DNA of 12,208 bases from Prolixibacteraceae bacterium UBA6162 (GCA_002428215.1 DIUI01000024.1:1-12208), one strand, 5' to 3'. Positions 1 through 9,400 are shown, counted from the first letter of the stretch. Notes: generated by a model from the sequence alone, not told the origin. Translations and numbers: made by a program.

Positions 1-1838
1 TGGAATTTGGAACCGGATGTTTAAAGATTACTCCGGCACATGATCCCAACGATTACTTGTTGGGAATGAAGCACAATCTTGAGTCGATTGATATATTTAA
101 TGAAGATGGCACCCTTAGTGATAAGGCGACCATGTTTATTGGAGAAGACCGATTTGAAGTAAGGTCGAAGATTATTCCTATTCTTGAGGCTGCCGGGAAT
201 ATTGCATTTATTGAAGATTATACCAACAAGGTTGGTTTCTCAGAGCGAACCGATGTTGTTATAGAGCCCAAACTTTCGGCTCAGTGGTATCTCAATATGG
301 AGAAACTTGTTGTTCCGGCACTTGAAAATGTGTTGAACGACAATATTAAGTTCCATCCACCCAAGTTCAAAAATATATACAAGCACTGGATGGGCAACAT
401 TAAGGACTGGAATGTTAGCCGACAATTATGGTGGGGGCACCGTATTCCAGTCTATTATCTTCCAGATGGCAATTTTGTGGTTGCCGAGAATGCGGAAAAG
501 GCGCTGGCGCTCGCATGCGAAAAAACCGGAAATCCCAATCTGACATCTCAAAATTTACATCAGGACCAGGACGTGTTGGATACATGGTTCAGCAGCTGGC
601 TTTGGCCAATTTCGGTATTCGATGGTATAAACCATCCGGAGAACAAAGAAATTCAATATTATTATCCTACCGGTGATCTCGTTACTGCTCCCGACATCAT
701 ATTTTTCTGGGTGGCAAGAATGATTATTGCAGGGTATGAATACAGAAACGAACTTCCTTTTAAAAATGTTTATTTTACCGGGATGGTTCGTGATAAGCAG
801 GGACGGAAGATGTCAAAATCGCTCGGGAATTCTCCCGAACCGCTGGAACTGATTGCCCGCTATGGAGCCGACGGAGTAAGGGTAGGAATGTTGCTTTGTT
901 CTCCTGCAGGAGGTGATTTGCTGTACGATGATAGCTTGCCTCAACAGGGTGCTGGCTTTGCCACCAAAATATGGAATGCCTTTAGGTTGGTTAAGAGTTG
1001 GGAGATTTCCGAAGAAATTGAGCAGCCTATACATTCAAAGCTCGCGCTCGAATGGTTTGATCATAAACTAAGCAATGTAGCTGCAAACCTCGACGACCAC
1101 TTTAACAAATTCAGGATTTCGGATGCTTTGATGCTCATTTATACCACGGTTAAGGATGAGTTCTCTGGATGGCTGCTCGAAATTGTTAAACCGCCCTACC
1201 AACAACCAATAGACTCCGCTACTTATAATGGCGTTGTTGAACGATTCGATCTTTTATTGAGGCTTTTACATCCGTTCATGCCGTTTATTACCGAGGAAAT
1301 CTGGCAGCTACTTACACAGCGAAAGCCAGGCGATAGTATTATGGTAGCCCAGCTCCCCGTACTGCAACCATACGATAGTATCCTGCTCGATGACTTTGAG
1401 GATGTAAAGACATTGGTAACCGGTATACGCAAGATGCGCACGGATATGGGACTGCCTATGAAGGAAATTCTTGAATTGAAGGTGCAGGCGGGAGATAAAG
1501 GATTTAAACCCGGTTTTATACCTGTAGTGCAACGATTGGCTAATCTGTCGAAGGTGTTTGAAGTAACCGAGGAGATTAAGGGTGCTTCTTCTTTTAGGGT
1601 AAAATCTTCGGCCTTTTACATTGAGAATGAAACCCTGGTCAATCCGGCCGAGGAGCTTAAAAAACTCACCGAAGAGCTTCAGTACCTTCAAGGTTTTCTC
1701 GCTTCGGTCATGGTAAAACTTAACAACGATAAGTTTGTGTCCGGTGCTCCACCATCGGTTGTGGAAAGGGAAAAGGCTAAACAGTCCGACGCCGAAACCA
1801 GAATTAAATTACTGGAAGCACGGATCAAGGGTCTTTAA
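1..1838 (+). CDS. valS: Valyl-tRNA synthetase, C-terminal part (5' end outside window)
   Basis: Class I aminoacyl-tRNA synthetase that charges tRNA-Val in the cytoplasm and edits mischarged threonine. The reading frame is open from base 3, before any start codon, and begins with residues of the CP1 editing domain (GTG, then PAHDPND), so the gene enters from the left. About 611 residues are present; the family is usually about 870-880, so roughly 265 N-terminal residues including the HIGH signature are missing. Visible in order: end of CP1; the SRQLWWGHRIP return to the Rossmann fold; DVLDTWFSS; DIIFFWVARM; the KMSKS loop at bases 807-821 with all five residues intact; the anticodon-binding helical domain (about 1050-1480); and a lysine/glutamate-rich C-terminal coiled coil (about 1640-1835), the tRNA-binding arm typical of ValRS. 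No canonical terminator with a U-run follows the stop. Identity is secure. Confidence 0.97.
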   Translation, partial: EFGTGCLKITPAHDPNDYLLGMKHNLESIDIFNEDGTLSDKATMFIGEDRFEVRSKIIPILEAAGNIAFIEDYTNKVGFSERTDVVIEPKLSAQWYLNMEKLVVPALENVLNDNIKFHPPKFKNIYKHWMGNIKDWNVSRQLWWGHRIPVYYLPDGNFVVAENAEKALALACEKTGNPNLTSQNLHQDQDVLDTWFSSWLWPISVFDGINHPENKEIQYYYPTGDLVTAPDIIFFWVARMIIAGYEYRNELPFKNVYFTGMVRDKQGRKMSKSLGNSPEPLELIARYGADGVRVGMLLCSPAGGDLLYDDSLPQQGAGFATKIWNAFRLVKSWEISEEIEQPIHSKLALEWFDHKLSNVAANLDDHFNKFRISDALMLIYTTVKDEFSGWLLEIVKPPYQQPIDSATYNGVVERFDLLLRLLHPFMPFITEEIWQLLTQRKPGDSIMVAQLPVLQPYDSILLDDFEDVKTLVTGIRKMRTDMGLPMKEILELKVQAGDKGFKPGFIPVVQRLANLSKVFEVTEEIKGASSFRVKSSAFYIENETLVNPAEELKKLTEELQYLQGFLASVMVKLNNDKFVSGAPPSVVEREKAKQSDAETRIKLLEARIKGL

Positions 1839-1959
1839 TCGGTATAAGATCCATTTGGGCTTGTAAATCCGGATTTCATGAATTTGTAGCCTCAAACAGG
1901 AAATGGTGTAAATATGCCTGCACCTGATATTTGTTATCTTTTGCACATACTCAATTCTA

Positions 1960-1967
1960 TAAATTTG
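1960..1967 (+). promoter_or_regulatory. Predicted pruA promoter, -7 element
   Basis: TAAATTTG is an exact match to the Bacteroidota -7 consensus TAnnTTTG. A TTTTG ending at 1943 could serve as the -33 element with a 16-bp spacer, slightly short for the group. It predicts transcription starting near 1970-1974 and a leader of about 26-30 nt before the ATG at 2000. It also argues against the in-frame upstream start at 1931, which would lie upstream of the promoter. This is a sequence match only. Confidence 0.5.
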
Positions 1968-1984
1968 TAAATAAATTTACAGAC
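1963..1984 (+). promoter_or_regulatory. Crp/Fnr-type operator candidate over the pruA start
   Basis: The core at 1966-1981, TGTAAATAAATTTACA, is a perfect 7-bp inverted repeat (TGTAAAT / ATTTACA) around two bases. Read as half-sites it is TGTAA-N6-TTACA, the geometry of a Crp box (TGTGA-N6-TCACA). It overlaps the 3' end of the -7 element and the predicted transcription start, a position expected for repression. The box between the regulator and ferredoxin genes (10352-10373) has the same half-site and spacing, so the Crp/Fnr-type protein encoded there is the obvious candidate ligand. The region is AT-rich, so coincidence is possible. Confidence 0.4.
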
Positions 1985-1999
1985 ATTATATTGGGTATT

Positions 2000-3637
2000 A
2001 TGACAAAAGGATTTTTCAACGTGCCAGTTGCACTTAACGAGCCGGTGCTGAGCTATGCTCCGGGAACCCCAGAAAGAACTGAACTGCAGGACAAGCTCCG
2101 GGAAATGCGGTCGGGCGAAATTGAGATCCCAATGACCATAGGAGGAAAACCGGTAACTTCCGGAAACCTTGAAAGGATCCATCCGCCACACAATATTGCT
2201 CATACCCTGGGCTATTATCATCAGGGCGATGCATCGCATGTTACCCTGGCTATTAATGCGGCATTGGCAGCCCGCGAAAAATGGGCAGCATTGGATTGGC
2301 AACACCGGGCATCGATATTTTTGAAAGCTGCCGACCTTCTTGCGGGGCCTTACAGGGCCCGTTTGAATGCGGCCACAATGCTGGGTCAGTCAAAAAATGC
2401 CTATCAGGCCGAAATAGATGCAGCTTGCGAATTGGCAGATTTTTTCAGGTTTGGAGTACGTGAAATGACCCGCATATATGCAATGCAACCTGAGTCGGCG
2501 CGTGGTATTTGGAATTACAATGAATATCGCCCACTCGAAGGGTTCGTGTATGCGCTCACTCCATTCAACTTTACCTCAATTGCCGGCAATCTGCCTGCAG
2601 CACCTGCTCTAATGGGCAATGTTGTCGTATGGAAGCCCTCAAAAACGGCTGTCTACTCGGCTGCTGTTATAATGGACCTGTTTCGTGAAGCGGGCGTCCC
2701 GGATGGAGTTATCAACCTTGTGTTTGTGTCTGGTCCTGTCGCTGCAGCTGCAGTTATGGAACATCCCGAATTCGCCGGCATTCATTTTACCGGCTCAACC
2801 GGAGTATTCCAATCTGTATGGAAACGAATTGGCGAAAATATTTATAAGTATAAATCGTATCCTCGCATTGTAGGGGAAACCGGCGGTAAGGATTTTATCT
2901 TTGCTGATGCCACTGCTGATCGACAGGCACTTGTCATCGCTATGGTAAGAGGAGCCTTTGAATATCAGGGCCAAAAATGTTCAGCTGCCTCACGTGCTTA
3001 TGTTCCGCGTTCCATATGGCCCGATATTAAGGAACGATTGGGGCGTGAATTGGCAACTGTAAAAATGGGAGCGCCCGAAGATTTCTCAAATTTCTTTAAT
3101 GCAGTTATCGACGAAAGTTCGTTTGACAAGCTAAAAGGATATATTGATAATGCTCGCACTGACAAGGATGCTGAGGTATTGTTTGGAGGCAATTGTGATA
3201 AGTCGGTAGGCTTTTTCATCGACCCCACAGTAATTCTCGCTCATAATCCACGATACATCACTATGGAAGAGGAGCTCTTTGGTCCAGTGCTCACTGTATA
3301 TGTATACGAAGATGATAAACTCGATGAAACTCTTGAAATTTTAGATGGCACATCGATGTATGCACTCACAGGAGCCATTTTCTCGCAAGACCGCTATAAT
3401 ATTGAGAAATATACCATAAAGCTTCAAAATGCTGCCGGAAACTTCTATATCAACGATAAACCAACAGGCGCTGTAGTTGGGCAGCAACCTTTTGGGGGTG
3501 CCCGTGGTTCTGGAACCAACGACAAAGCCGGTTCGTTGTTTAATTTGCTGCGGTGGGTGAATATTCGAACCATTAAAGAGAACTTTGTTCCACCTCACAA
3601 CTATACTTATCCAAATTTTGCTCAAGACAAGCTGTAA
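2000..3637 (+). CDS. pruA: L-glutamate gamma-semialdehyde (1-pyrroline-5-carboxylate) dehydrogenase
   Basis: Oxidises glutamate semialdehyde, in equilibrium with P5C, to glutamate with NAD+: the second step of proline catabolism, also used in arginine/ornithine breakdown. The 545-residue product matches the monofunctional ALDH4A1-type enzyme rather than the bifunctional PutA form. Visible: the N-terminal segment unique to this class (residues 1-60); ALTPFNFTSIAGNLPAAPAL at about 185-204, with the substrate-anchoring Asn190; WKPSK NAD-binding motif at 211-215; FTGSTG at 263-268; the general base Glu293 in GETGGK; the catalytic Cys327 in GQKCSAASR; and a C-terminal FGGARGSGTNDK motif. I chose the ATG at 2000 because family similarity begins there and a promoter lies just upstream; 23 extra codons to 1931 are possible but unlikely. 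No proline dehydrogenase gene is adjacent. The gene appears monocistronic, bounded by a promoter and a strong terminator. Confidence 0.95.
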   Translation: MTKGFFNVPVALNEPVLSYAPGTPERTELQDKLREMRSGEIEIPMTIGGKPVTSGNLERIHPPHNIAHTLGYYHQGDASHVTLAINAALAAREKWAALDWQHRASIFLKAADLLAGPYRARLNAATMLGQSKNAYQAEIDAACELADFFRFGVREMTRIYAMQPESARGIWNYNEYRPLEGFVYALTPFNFTSIAGNLPAAPALMGNVVVWKPSKTAVYSAAVIMDLFREAGVPDGVINLVFVSGPVAAAAVMEHPEFAGIHFTGSTGVFQSVWKRIGENIYKYKSYPRIVGETGGKDFIFADATADRQALVIAMVRGAFEYQGQKCSAASRAYVPRSIWPDIKERLGRELATVKMGAPEDFSNFFNAVIDESSFDKLKGYIDNARTDKDAEVLFGGNCDKSVGFFIDPTVILAHNPRYITMEEELFGPVLTVYVYEDDKLDETLEILDGTSMYALTGAIFSQDRYNIEKYTIKLQNAAGNFYINDKPTGAVVGQQPFGGARGSGTNDKAGSLFNLLRWVNIRTIKENFVPPHNYTYPNFAQDKL

Positions 3638-3653
3638 ACGGCTAACTGTTTAT

Positions 3654-3690
3654 AAAACGGGAGTTTCAAACGATGGGACTCCCGTTTTTT
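3654..3690 (+). terminator. Rho-independent terminator after pruA
   Basis: Seventeen bases after the pruA stop, AAAACGGGAGT (3654-3664) pairs perfectly with ACTCCCGTTTT (3678-3688) across a 13-base loop, and the stem runs into a six-T tract (3685-3690). This is a textbook intrinsic terminator for the plus strand and separates pruA from the division gene downstream. On the minus strand the U-tract is shorter, so any bidirectional action would be weaker. Confidence 0.88.
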
Positions 3691-3757
3691 ATTTACCTTA
3701 GCCCAGGGATTCTGATATTTATTAGCACCCTTGAATACCAAAGCGGTATGTAAGCCC

Positions 3758-3765
3758 TAAGTTTG
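3758..3765 (+). promoter_or_regulatory. Predicted promoter of the FtsB/DivIC-like gene, -7 element
   Basis: TAAGTTTG matches TAnnTTTG exactly. A TTG at 3731-3733 is the nearest -33 candidate, 24 bp upstream, slightly longer than usual. The expected transcript start is about 3772, giving a leader of about 40 nt. Its place between the pruA terminator and the next start codon makes it plausible. Nothing else is recognisable in the 174-bp gap. Confidence 0.42.
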
Positions 3766-3811
3766 GAAATTTGATTCTTAAAGGTTCAAAAAGCGCAAAG
3801 AAAAGGTAAAG

Positions 3812-4105
3812 ATGTTTAAGCTACGTTTGCCCAAAATACTAAAAAACAAATATGCAGTTGTTATTCTGCTCTTTTTGGCATGGCTGCTAATTTTCGACGA
3901 AAATAACCTGATTGCCCATCGCCGAAACAAGGAGAGAATGAAAGTATTAAAGGAGCAGATGGAGTATTACAAAGAGAAGATTGCCAGTGATAATCGTAAG
4001 ATTGAGGAACTTCGGTCGGGGCGAGATAATCTTGAGAAGTATGCCCGGGAGCAATTTTATATGGCAAAGCCCGATGAGGATGTTTTTATTGTGGTAGAAA
4101 AATAG
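3812..4105 (+). CDS. Septum formation initiator (FtsB/DivIC-like) protein
   Basis: Small bitopic membrane protein of the divisome. In characterised bacteria FtsB/DivIC forms a trimer with FtsL and FtsQ/DivIB that activates septal peptidoglycan synthesis. The 97-residue product has a short basic cytoplasmic tail (residues 1-13, rich in Lys/Arg), one hydrophobic span (about 14-28), a heptad-like charged coiled coil outside the membrane (about 37-72), and the conserved C-terminal signature LEKYAREQFYMAKPDEDVF (74-92), the hallmark of the family. Length is normal. The start is supported by an A/G-rich stretch (aaagaaaaggtaaag) directly upstream and by the N-in topology it gives. The last 20 bp overlap the 3' end of the convergent membrane-protein gene. 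The family is certain; FtsB versus DivIC naming in this phylum is not settled from sequence alone. Confidence 0.9.
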   Translation: MFKLRLPKILKNKYAVVILLFLAWLLIFDENNLIAHRRNKERMKVLKEQMEYYKEKIASDNRKIEELRSGRDNLEKYAREQFYMAKPDEDVFIVVEK

Positions 4106-5093
4106 CGACGATTATGTCGTTTTGTAGTAAAGCCCCCAAAAAAAGTATGGCAAGGATGATTTCAACCCATTTTGTGCGCCTGAAGGTGCCCAGCAATATG
4201 GCTATCAACATAGCCGAAGGAGCCGCCGCCAGCCATATATGACTGGTTGATCCTCTGCCCGCCAGCACTATTATTGGCAATGCATTGATCATCATCAAAA
4301 TAAAAAAGTGGTGATATTTTCGTTGGAGGTTTCGCCGCTCCTCGCTAAATGCCCCTATTCTAAATCCTGCCACGAGCAGAAGCAACGATATAAAAGCAAG
4401 AAAAATCAGCAAGTTGCCTTGAATTTGTGCCATCGAGGTTGAATCCGAAATCAGGTTGGTTCCCATGAGGCTGTTTATACCCTGAGTATTGTCACCAAGA
4501 AATAGTATGGAAATTAGAAACAGTGGTGGAATTATGATTCCTATTAAGGGTATCACAAAAAGTCGCCACTGAGGCTCTTTTACCAAAACAAATGCAGCCA
4601 TCAGCAGCAAAGGGGAAAAAAACATCAACTGGGGATATATCAGAATCCCAATGCCCAACAGGAAGCCTGCATCGAAGAAATTTTTTAAGGGAACTCTTAA
4701 AATCTGAGCATTAAACAACCTGAAGATTGCCATCAAAAACAATGGCATGGCCAAATGTACCGGATGCAACGTGTGCAAATCGCCGATTCCTCCAGCAATG
4801 ATTACAAAAAGATAGGCAGGCAGGGCGGTTTTTTTTTGCAGGAGTCCATAGCGGGAATCAAATTGCTGCAATACAAATGCCGACACAAGGGTCAATAGCA
4901 ACGCTATGAGTGGCGAAAGCATTGGGGTGTTCCCAATCCATCCGGTGAGAAATTGGTAAAATATGGACGCTGAATCATGGGTGGCCGAATCTGTTGGTTC
5001 ACCGAAAAAAGTCGGACTCCAAATCAACAGGCCGAACAATGGGATATAAATTATTCCATTAAAATTCTTTCTATTGAGGAGCTGAAGGATCAT
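4086..5093 (-). CDS. Polytopic membrane protein, DUF6427-like
   Basis: 335 residues, strongly hydrophobic, with about ten predicted membrane spans: roughly 13-30, 57-76, 92-104, 111-127, 140-156, 158-172, 178-199, 227-247, 263-279, 286-303 and 308-325 (some may be re-entrant). The first hydrophilic loop (31-50) is followed by short connectors, with no soluble domain. Length, topology and the position directly after purD fit the uncharacterised Bacteroidota family DUF6427; I assign it from overall resemblance, not from a diagnostic motif, and no function is known to me. The ATG is separated from the purD stop by 3 bp, so the two are almost certainly co-transcribed and translationally coupled. 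At the other end it runs 20 bp into the division gene on the opposite strand. A transporter or polymerase-like membrane role is possible but unsupported. Confidence 0.72.
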   Translation of the reverse strand: MILQLLNRKNFNGIIYIPLFGLLIWSPTFFGEPTDSATHDSASIFYQFLTGWIGNTPMLSPLIALLLTLVSAFVLQQFDSRYGLLQKKTALPAYLFVIIAGGIGDLHTLHPVHLAMPLFLMAIFRLFNAQILRVPLKNFFDAGFLLGIGILIYPQLMFFSPLLLMAAFVLVKEPQWRLFVIPLIGIIIPPLFLISILFLGDNTQGINSLMGTNLISDSTSMAQIQGNLLIFLAFISLLLLVAGFRIGAFSEERRNLQRKYHHFFILMMINALPIIVLAGRGSTSHIWLAAAPSAMLIAILLGTFRRTKWVEIILAILFLGALLQNDIIVAIFLPQ

Positions 5094-5096
5094 GCT

Positions 5097-6365
5097 TTAC
5101 AGATCGAATCCTATATCACGCCGAAAATATTTACCATCGTATTGTATGGTTTCGGCGGTCGCTTTTGACAGAGTAAGCGCCTCCTGAAAAGTTTCGGCCA
5201 TTGAACTTATGGCAATTACCCTGCCTCCCTGACTTTTCAGTTTTCCAAATTCAAGCTTGGTACCTGCATGAAACACCAGACTATTGTTGATATTTTCGAT
5301 GCCCGTAATGGTTTTACCTCTGTCGAATTCTGCGGGATATCCTCCCGAGACCAAAACAATTGTTGCTACCGATTCGCTGTGGAATTCCGGGGTATAATCT
5401 CTGAGTCGGTTCTCTGAAGCAGCCAGCAGCATGTCTAAAAAATCACTTTTTATTCTTGGCAGAATGGCTTCGGTTTCCGGGTCGCCTAATCTTGTATTGT
5501 ACTCAATAACGTAGGGTTCTCCATTGCAATTAATGAGTCCAAAAAAAATAAACCCTGTAAAAGGTATATTTTCAGCCTTAAGTCCGGCTATGGTGGGTCG
5601 AATTATCCGTTCTTCCACCTTCGACATAAATTCGGGGCTGGCAAATGGAACCGGAGAGATGGCCCCCATACCTCCCGTATTCAAACCGGTATCTCCTTCT
5701 CCTATTCTTTTGTAGTCTTTTGCCTCTGGAAGCAGCAGATAGTCAGTTCCATCGGTCAGAGCAAATACCGAAACCTCGGTGCCGGCAAGAAACTCCTCGA
5801 TTACAACCGTTTTGCTTGCATCGCCAAATTTTCCAACCAGCATTTCCCACAGAGTATCCTGAGCATATTCCAAAGTGTCGATGATTAAAACCCCTTTCCC
5901 GGAGGCAAGTCCGTCGGCTTTCAATACATAAGGAGGTTCAAGGGTTTTCAGGAATTGGAATCCCTCTTCTACGGTCTCTTTGGTAAAAGAGGCAAATCTG
6001 GCGGTTGGAATATTGTGCCGTTGCATGAAGTTTTTGGCGAACTCCTTGCTTCCTTCCAACCGGGCACCTGCTTTGCCGGGGCCGATTATTTTAACATACT
6101 GTAAGTCGATGTCCGATTCGAAATAATCCCGGATTCCTTCTACCAAAGGATTTTCAGGGCCAACAATCAGAAGGTGGATATCATGCTCGAGGACATCCCG
6201 CTTGATCTCGTCAAATCTGGATATATCGCTGGGCAGATTGATACCCAGCTCGGCAGTGCCGGGGTTCCCGGGTGCGAAAAAAAGGTTGCCGGCACTTTTG
6301 CTTTGACCAATTTTCCAGCCGATTGCATGTTCCCTGCCTCCCGATCCTATAATTAAGATGTTCAT
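5097..6365 (-). CDS. purD: Phosphoribosylamine-glycine ligase (GAR synthetase)
   Basis: Catalyses the second step of de novo purine synthesis: phosphoribosylamine + glycine + ATP to glycinamide ribonucleotide, in the cytoplasm. The 422-residue length is typical for the stand-alone bacterial enzyme. Visible: N-terminal motif GSGGREHAIGWK (7-18); GPENPLVEGI (69-78); the ATP-grasp domain with ADGLASGKGV (150-159); NTGGMGAISPVPF (229-241); the metal-binding/active-site segment EYNTRLGDPETEAILPRI (288-305); and the C-terminal PurD C domain with SGGYP (340-344). No break or missing key residue is seen. The ATG at 6365 begins directly with the conserved MNILIIGSGG strand, so the start is firm. It lies 56 bp after the DUF2723 gene and 3 bp before the DUF6427-like gene on the same strand. 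No other purine genes are nearby, so it is scattered from the rest of the pathway. Confidence 0.97.
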   Translation of the reverse strand: MNILIIGSGGREHAIGWKIGQSKSAGNLFFAPGNPGTAELGINLPSDISRFDEIKRDVLEHDIHLLIVGPENPLVEGIRDYFESDIDLQYVKIIGPGKAGARLEGSKEFAKNFMQRHNIPTARFASFTKETVEEGFQFLKTLEPPYVLKADGLASGKGVLIIDTLEYAQDTLWEMLVGKFGDASKTVVIEEFLAGTEVSVFALTDGTDYLLLPEAKDYKRIGEGDTGLNTGGMGAISPVPFASPEFMSKVEERIIRPTIAGLKAENIPFTGFIFFGLINCNGEPYVIEYNTRLGDPETEAILPRIKSDFLDMLLAASENRLRDYTPEFHSESVATIVLVSGGYPAEFDRGKTITGIENINNSLVFHAGTKLEFGKLKSQGGRVIAISSMAETFQEALTLSKATAETIQYDGKYFRRDIGFDL

Positions 6366-6421
6366 GTTTCCATTTTATTGAATTATACAATCCATCAACT
6401 TAATATTGTTCAGACCAGCTC

Positions 6422-9400
6422 CTATCGGGGCTGGGCTTGTCCGATATATCGGTTGTAGTACTCTTCAAGTGTATTTCCGGCTTTTTCGGCCATCTCGTCG
6501 TTGGCAAATACCGCGCTTATTCGCTCCAGCTTTTGCAGGTAGAACAGATTCCTCTGAATCTCATCCGATACATCATAAGAATTAAGATGGAACCGGTCGA
6601 AGGTAAACAGGTACGCCAGCACATCCCCATAAGATTGATAACAAGCTTCGGCTAAAGCATTAGCTTTATCAAATGCTCCTGCTTCGTAGAGGGTTGCTAC
6701 CATATCGAGAGAAAAGAATTCGTAGGGAACAACTTGCGGAGGAACCAGTTCCAGGTTTCGCTCAACCACCTTAATTGCCTTTTCGTATTCCCCTTCAGCT
6801 ACAAGCTGTTGTGCTAGCCGGTTAAAATTGTTCCGGATATTGGTCATCATTCTGGCATTGTTTTCATCGATATAGACCGAAGGATCGTTCATGTTGCCCC
6901 ATTTAAATCGTTGCATCAGATTTTCATACATAATGTCTGCGGCAACAGTTCCCCAATTTATACGGTCTTCAACAGGAGTGTCGCGTTTGATGGGAACAAA
7001 CCGATAGGCAAATCCCTCGAGCTGGAAATAGTCCTGCAAACCGAGATATTTGTTACTGCCTACGGTAATCGCAAAATAGATGGGCCTTTCCCAGTTATTG
7101 TTTGCGATAAGATCGAGAATCATAAACTCATCTTTTGGGAGATATTCCTTGTTCGACATGTTTATGAAAATGGTATCAACAATTTTATCGTAATCCTCTG
7201 GTCGAACCACATTGTTTCGGATTACGGCTTCTTTATCTACCGGAAACGAGATGATTTTTTTGGGGATGTAGGCTGCATTGTTGGCCTGCCTGAGCTTTGT
7301 TGCCGGGTCGTCGCTTGCTACGAATCGAACAGCTTCGGTAAGGTCGATGGTTTCGCGGCGCAGTCTTGGATCGTCGAGCAGATAAATCAGATCTCTGGTG
7401 CCTTGCGTATATTGTTCTTCCCTTAAAGAGAATGGAAGCGGTTTCGAATCCCACATCTTCCGTTTCATCTGCGTAATGTACCAGTCGGTTTGTAAATAGC
7501 TAAGGTTACAAACACGAACATCGCGACGAACTCCCTCAACGTCCTGGTTGTACCACAGAGGGAAGGTGTCGTTGTCTCCATTGGTAAAGATAATTCCCTG
7601 CTCTTTCACAGTCTCAAGGTAATTGGCACCAAGGTCGCGCGCAGTATAGCGGTTTGAGCGGTCGTGGTCGTCATAATTTTCCGACAGCAGAATGCCAGGT
7701 ACAAGAAGAAGTCCGGCCAAACTTACAGCAAGCATATTGACTTTGTTGGGGAGAAAACGCTTCAGCCCTTCGAACAGGGCGGGCACCCCAAGTCCAATCC
7801 AGATGGCAAATGCATAAAAAGAACCGGCATAAGCATAATCGCGTTCTCGCGGCTGATAAGGATATTGATTCAAATAAACTACTATGGCCAATCCCGTCAT
7901 CAGAAAAAGTAAGGTAACAACCCACAATCCCTGTCGACCGGTGCTGCCTTTGTTGTATTGGAAGAAGATACCCAATAACCCAAAGATAAGGGGAAGGAAG
8001 TAATAGCTGTTTCGGGCTTTGCTGGCATAGGCATCGGGCAAATCACGCTGATTTCCCAACCGGTAACCATCGATGGCATGAATACCGCTGATCCAATTTC
8101 CATGCAGTATTCCTCCGTGGCTTTGAATGTCGTTTTGCCGACCCACAAAATTCCACATAAAGTAGCGCATATACATATGCCCAACCTGATACCGGAAGAA
8201 AAACCTGAGGTTTTCTGTAAAGGTTGGTGTTGTAATGGCTTCAATTTCTCCTCGGTCGTTTTGATATCGAATGGTCTTCCCCTTTATTTCAGCCCACTCT
8301 CCGTATGCTGTTGCATGCGATGCATCCATTGAACTCCACATGCGGGGGAATAAGGTTTTAAACCGGTCGTCGTAGTTGGGGGTAAACCGATATTCGGTAA
8401 TTACATATCGCCCGTCGCGCTGGGTATAATAGGGTTTCCCCTGCGTATAGCGGTTGTTGGCGTCGAGTGGCGAATTGTAATTCTGTCCGTACAGAAGCGG
8501 ACGCGAACCATATTGTTCGCGGTTCAGGTAGGAAAGCAAAGAGAAGGTATCGTTCGGGCTGTTTTGATCCATTGGAGGGTTTGCGGCCGACCGGATTAGG
8601 ATGAGGGCGAACGACGAATAACCAATTACAATTACTGTTATGGCCACCGCTATGGTATTCCATATCACCAGATTTTTCCGAACAGTGTAGTAGATCGACC
8701 AAATTAAAAGGCCGGCTAATACTGCCATATAGAACAAAGCTCCCGAATGGAAGGGTAGCCCAAATGAGTTTACAAAGAGCAGTTCAAACCAGGAGGCCAC
8801 AGTCACAAAGCCGGGAATGATACCGTACATTATCCCTCCAAGAATGGCAATTGACAGCCCCAGAGCGTATATAATTCCCTTGCGGGTAACGGTAAATTTC
8901 CGGTAATAATAAACAAAGACAATGGCAGGAATGGCAAGTAGGTTGAGAAGGTGTACCCCTATGGAAAGCCCAATTAGGTAGGCAATTAATATCAGCCAGC
9001 GGTTGGCGTGTGGTTCATCGGCAATATTTTCCCACTTAAGAATAGCCCAAAAAACCAATGCTGTAAGAAACGAAGACATAGCGTAAACTTCTCCTTCCAC
9101 TGCCGAAAACCAAAAAGTATCGGAAAAAGCATACCCAAGCGCACCGGTAAGCCCACTGCCCATTATCAGTAAGGTTTGATACAGGGGAAGGGAGTCAGAG
9201 GGGGCAACAATTTTTTTTGCCAGATGGGTAATCGTCCAAAAAAGAAACAGAATTGTAAACGCGCTCGAAAGGGCCGACATAATATTTACCATGATTGCTG
9301 CATTGTGCGGACCTCCTCCGAGCAGGGTAAAAAATCGTCCCACTATCATAAATATGGGTGCCCCGGGAGGGTGTCCCACCTGCAATAAGGTGGAAGTTGT

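Noticed and set aside
1308..1691. 127-codon open frame on the minus strand inside valS
   Set aside because: Antisense to the conserved anticodon-binding region and coiled coil of valS; no family resemblance.
1931..1999. 23-codon N-terminal extension of pruA starting at TTG 1931
   Set aside because: It would place the start codon upstream of the predicted promoter and operator; family similarity starts at the ATG at 2000.
6415..6434. Hairpin CCAGCTCC-tatc-GGGGCTGG over the stop codon of the DUF2723 gene
   Set aside because: On the transcribed (minus) strand one pair is mismatched and no U-run follows, so it is not a convincing terminator.
6911..7426. 171-codon open frame on the plus strand inside the DUF2723 gene
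   Set aside because: It lies wholly antisense to a well-supported conserved gene, has no recognisable domain and no promoter of its own; best explained as a codon-bias shadow.
7489..7512. Inverted repeat TTTGTAA-N10-TTACAAA, resembling the Crp-type boxes
   Set aside because: The spacer is 10 rather than 6 between TGTAA half-sites and it lies deep inside a coding region; probably chance.
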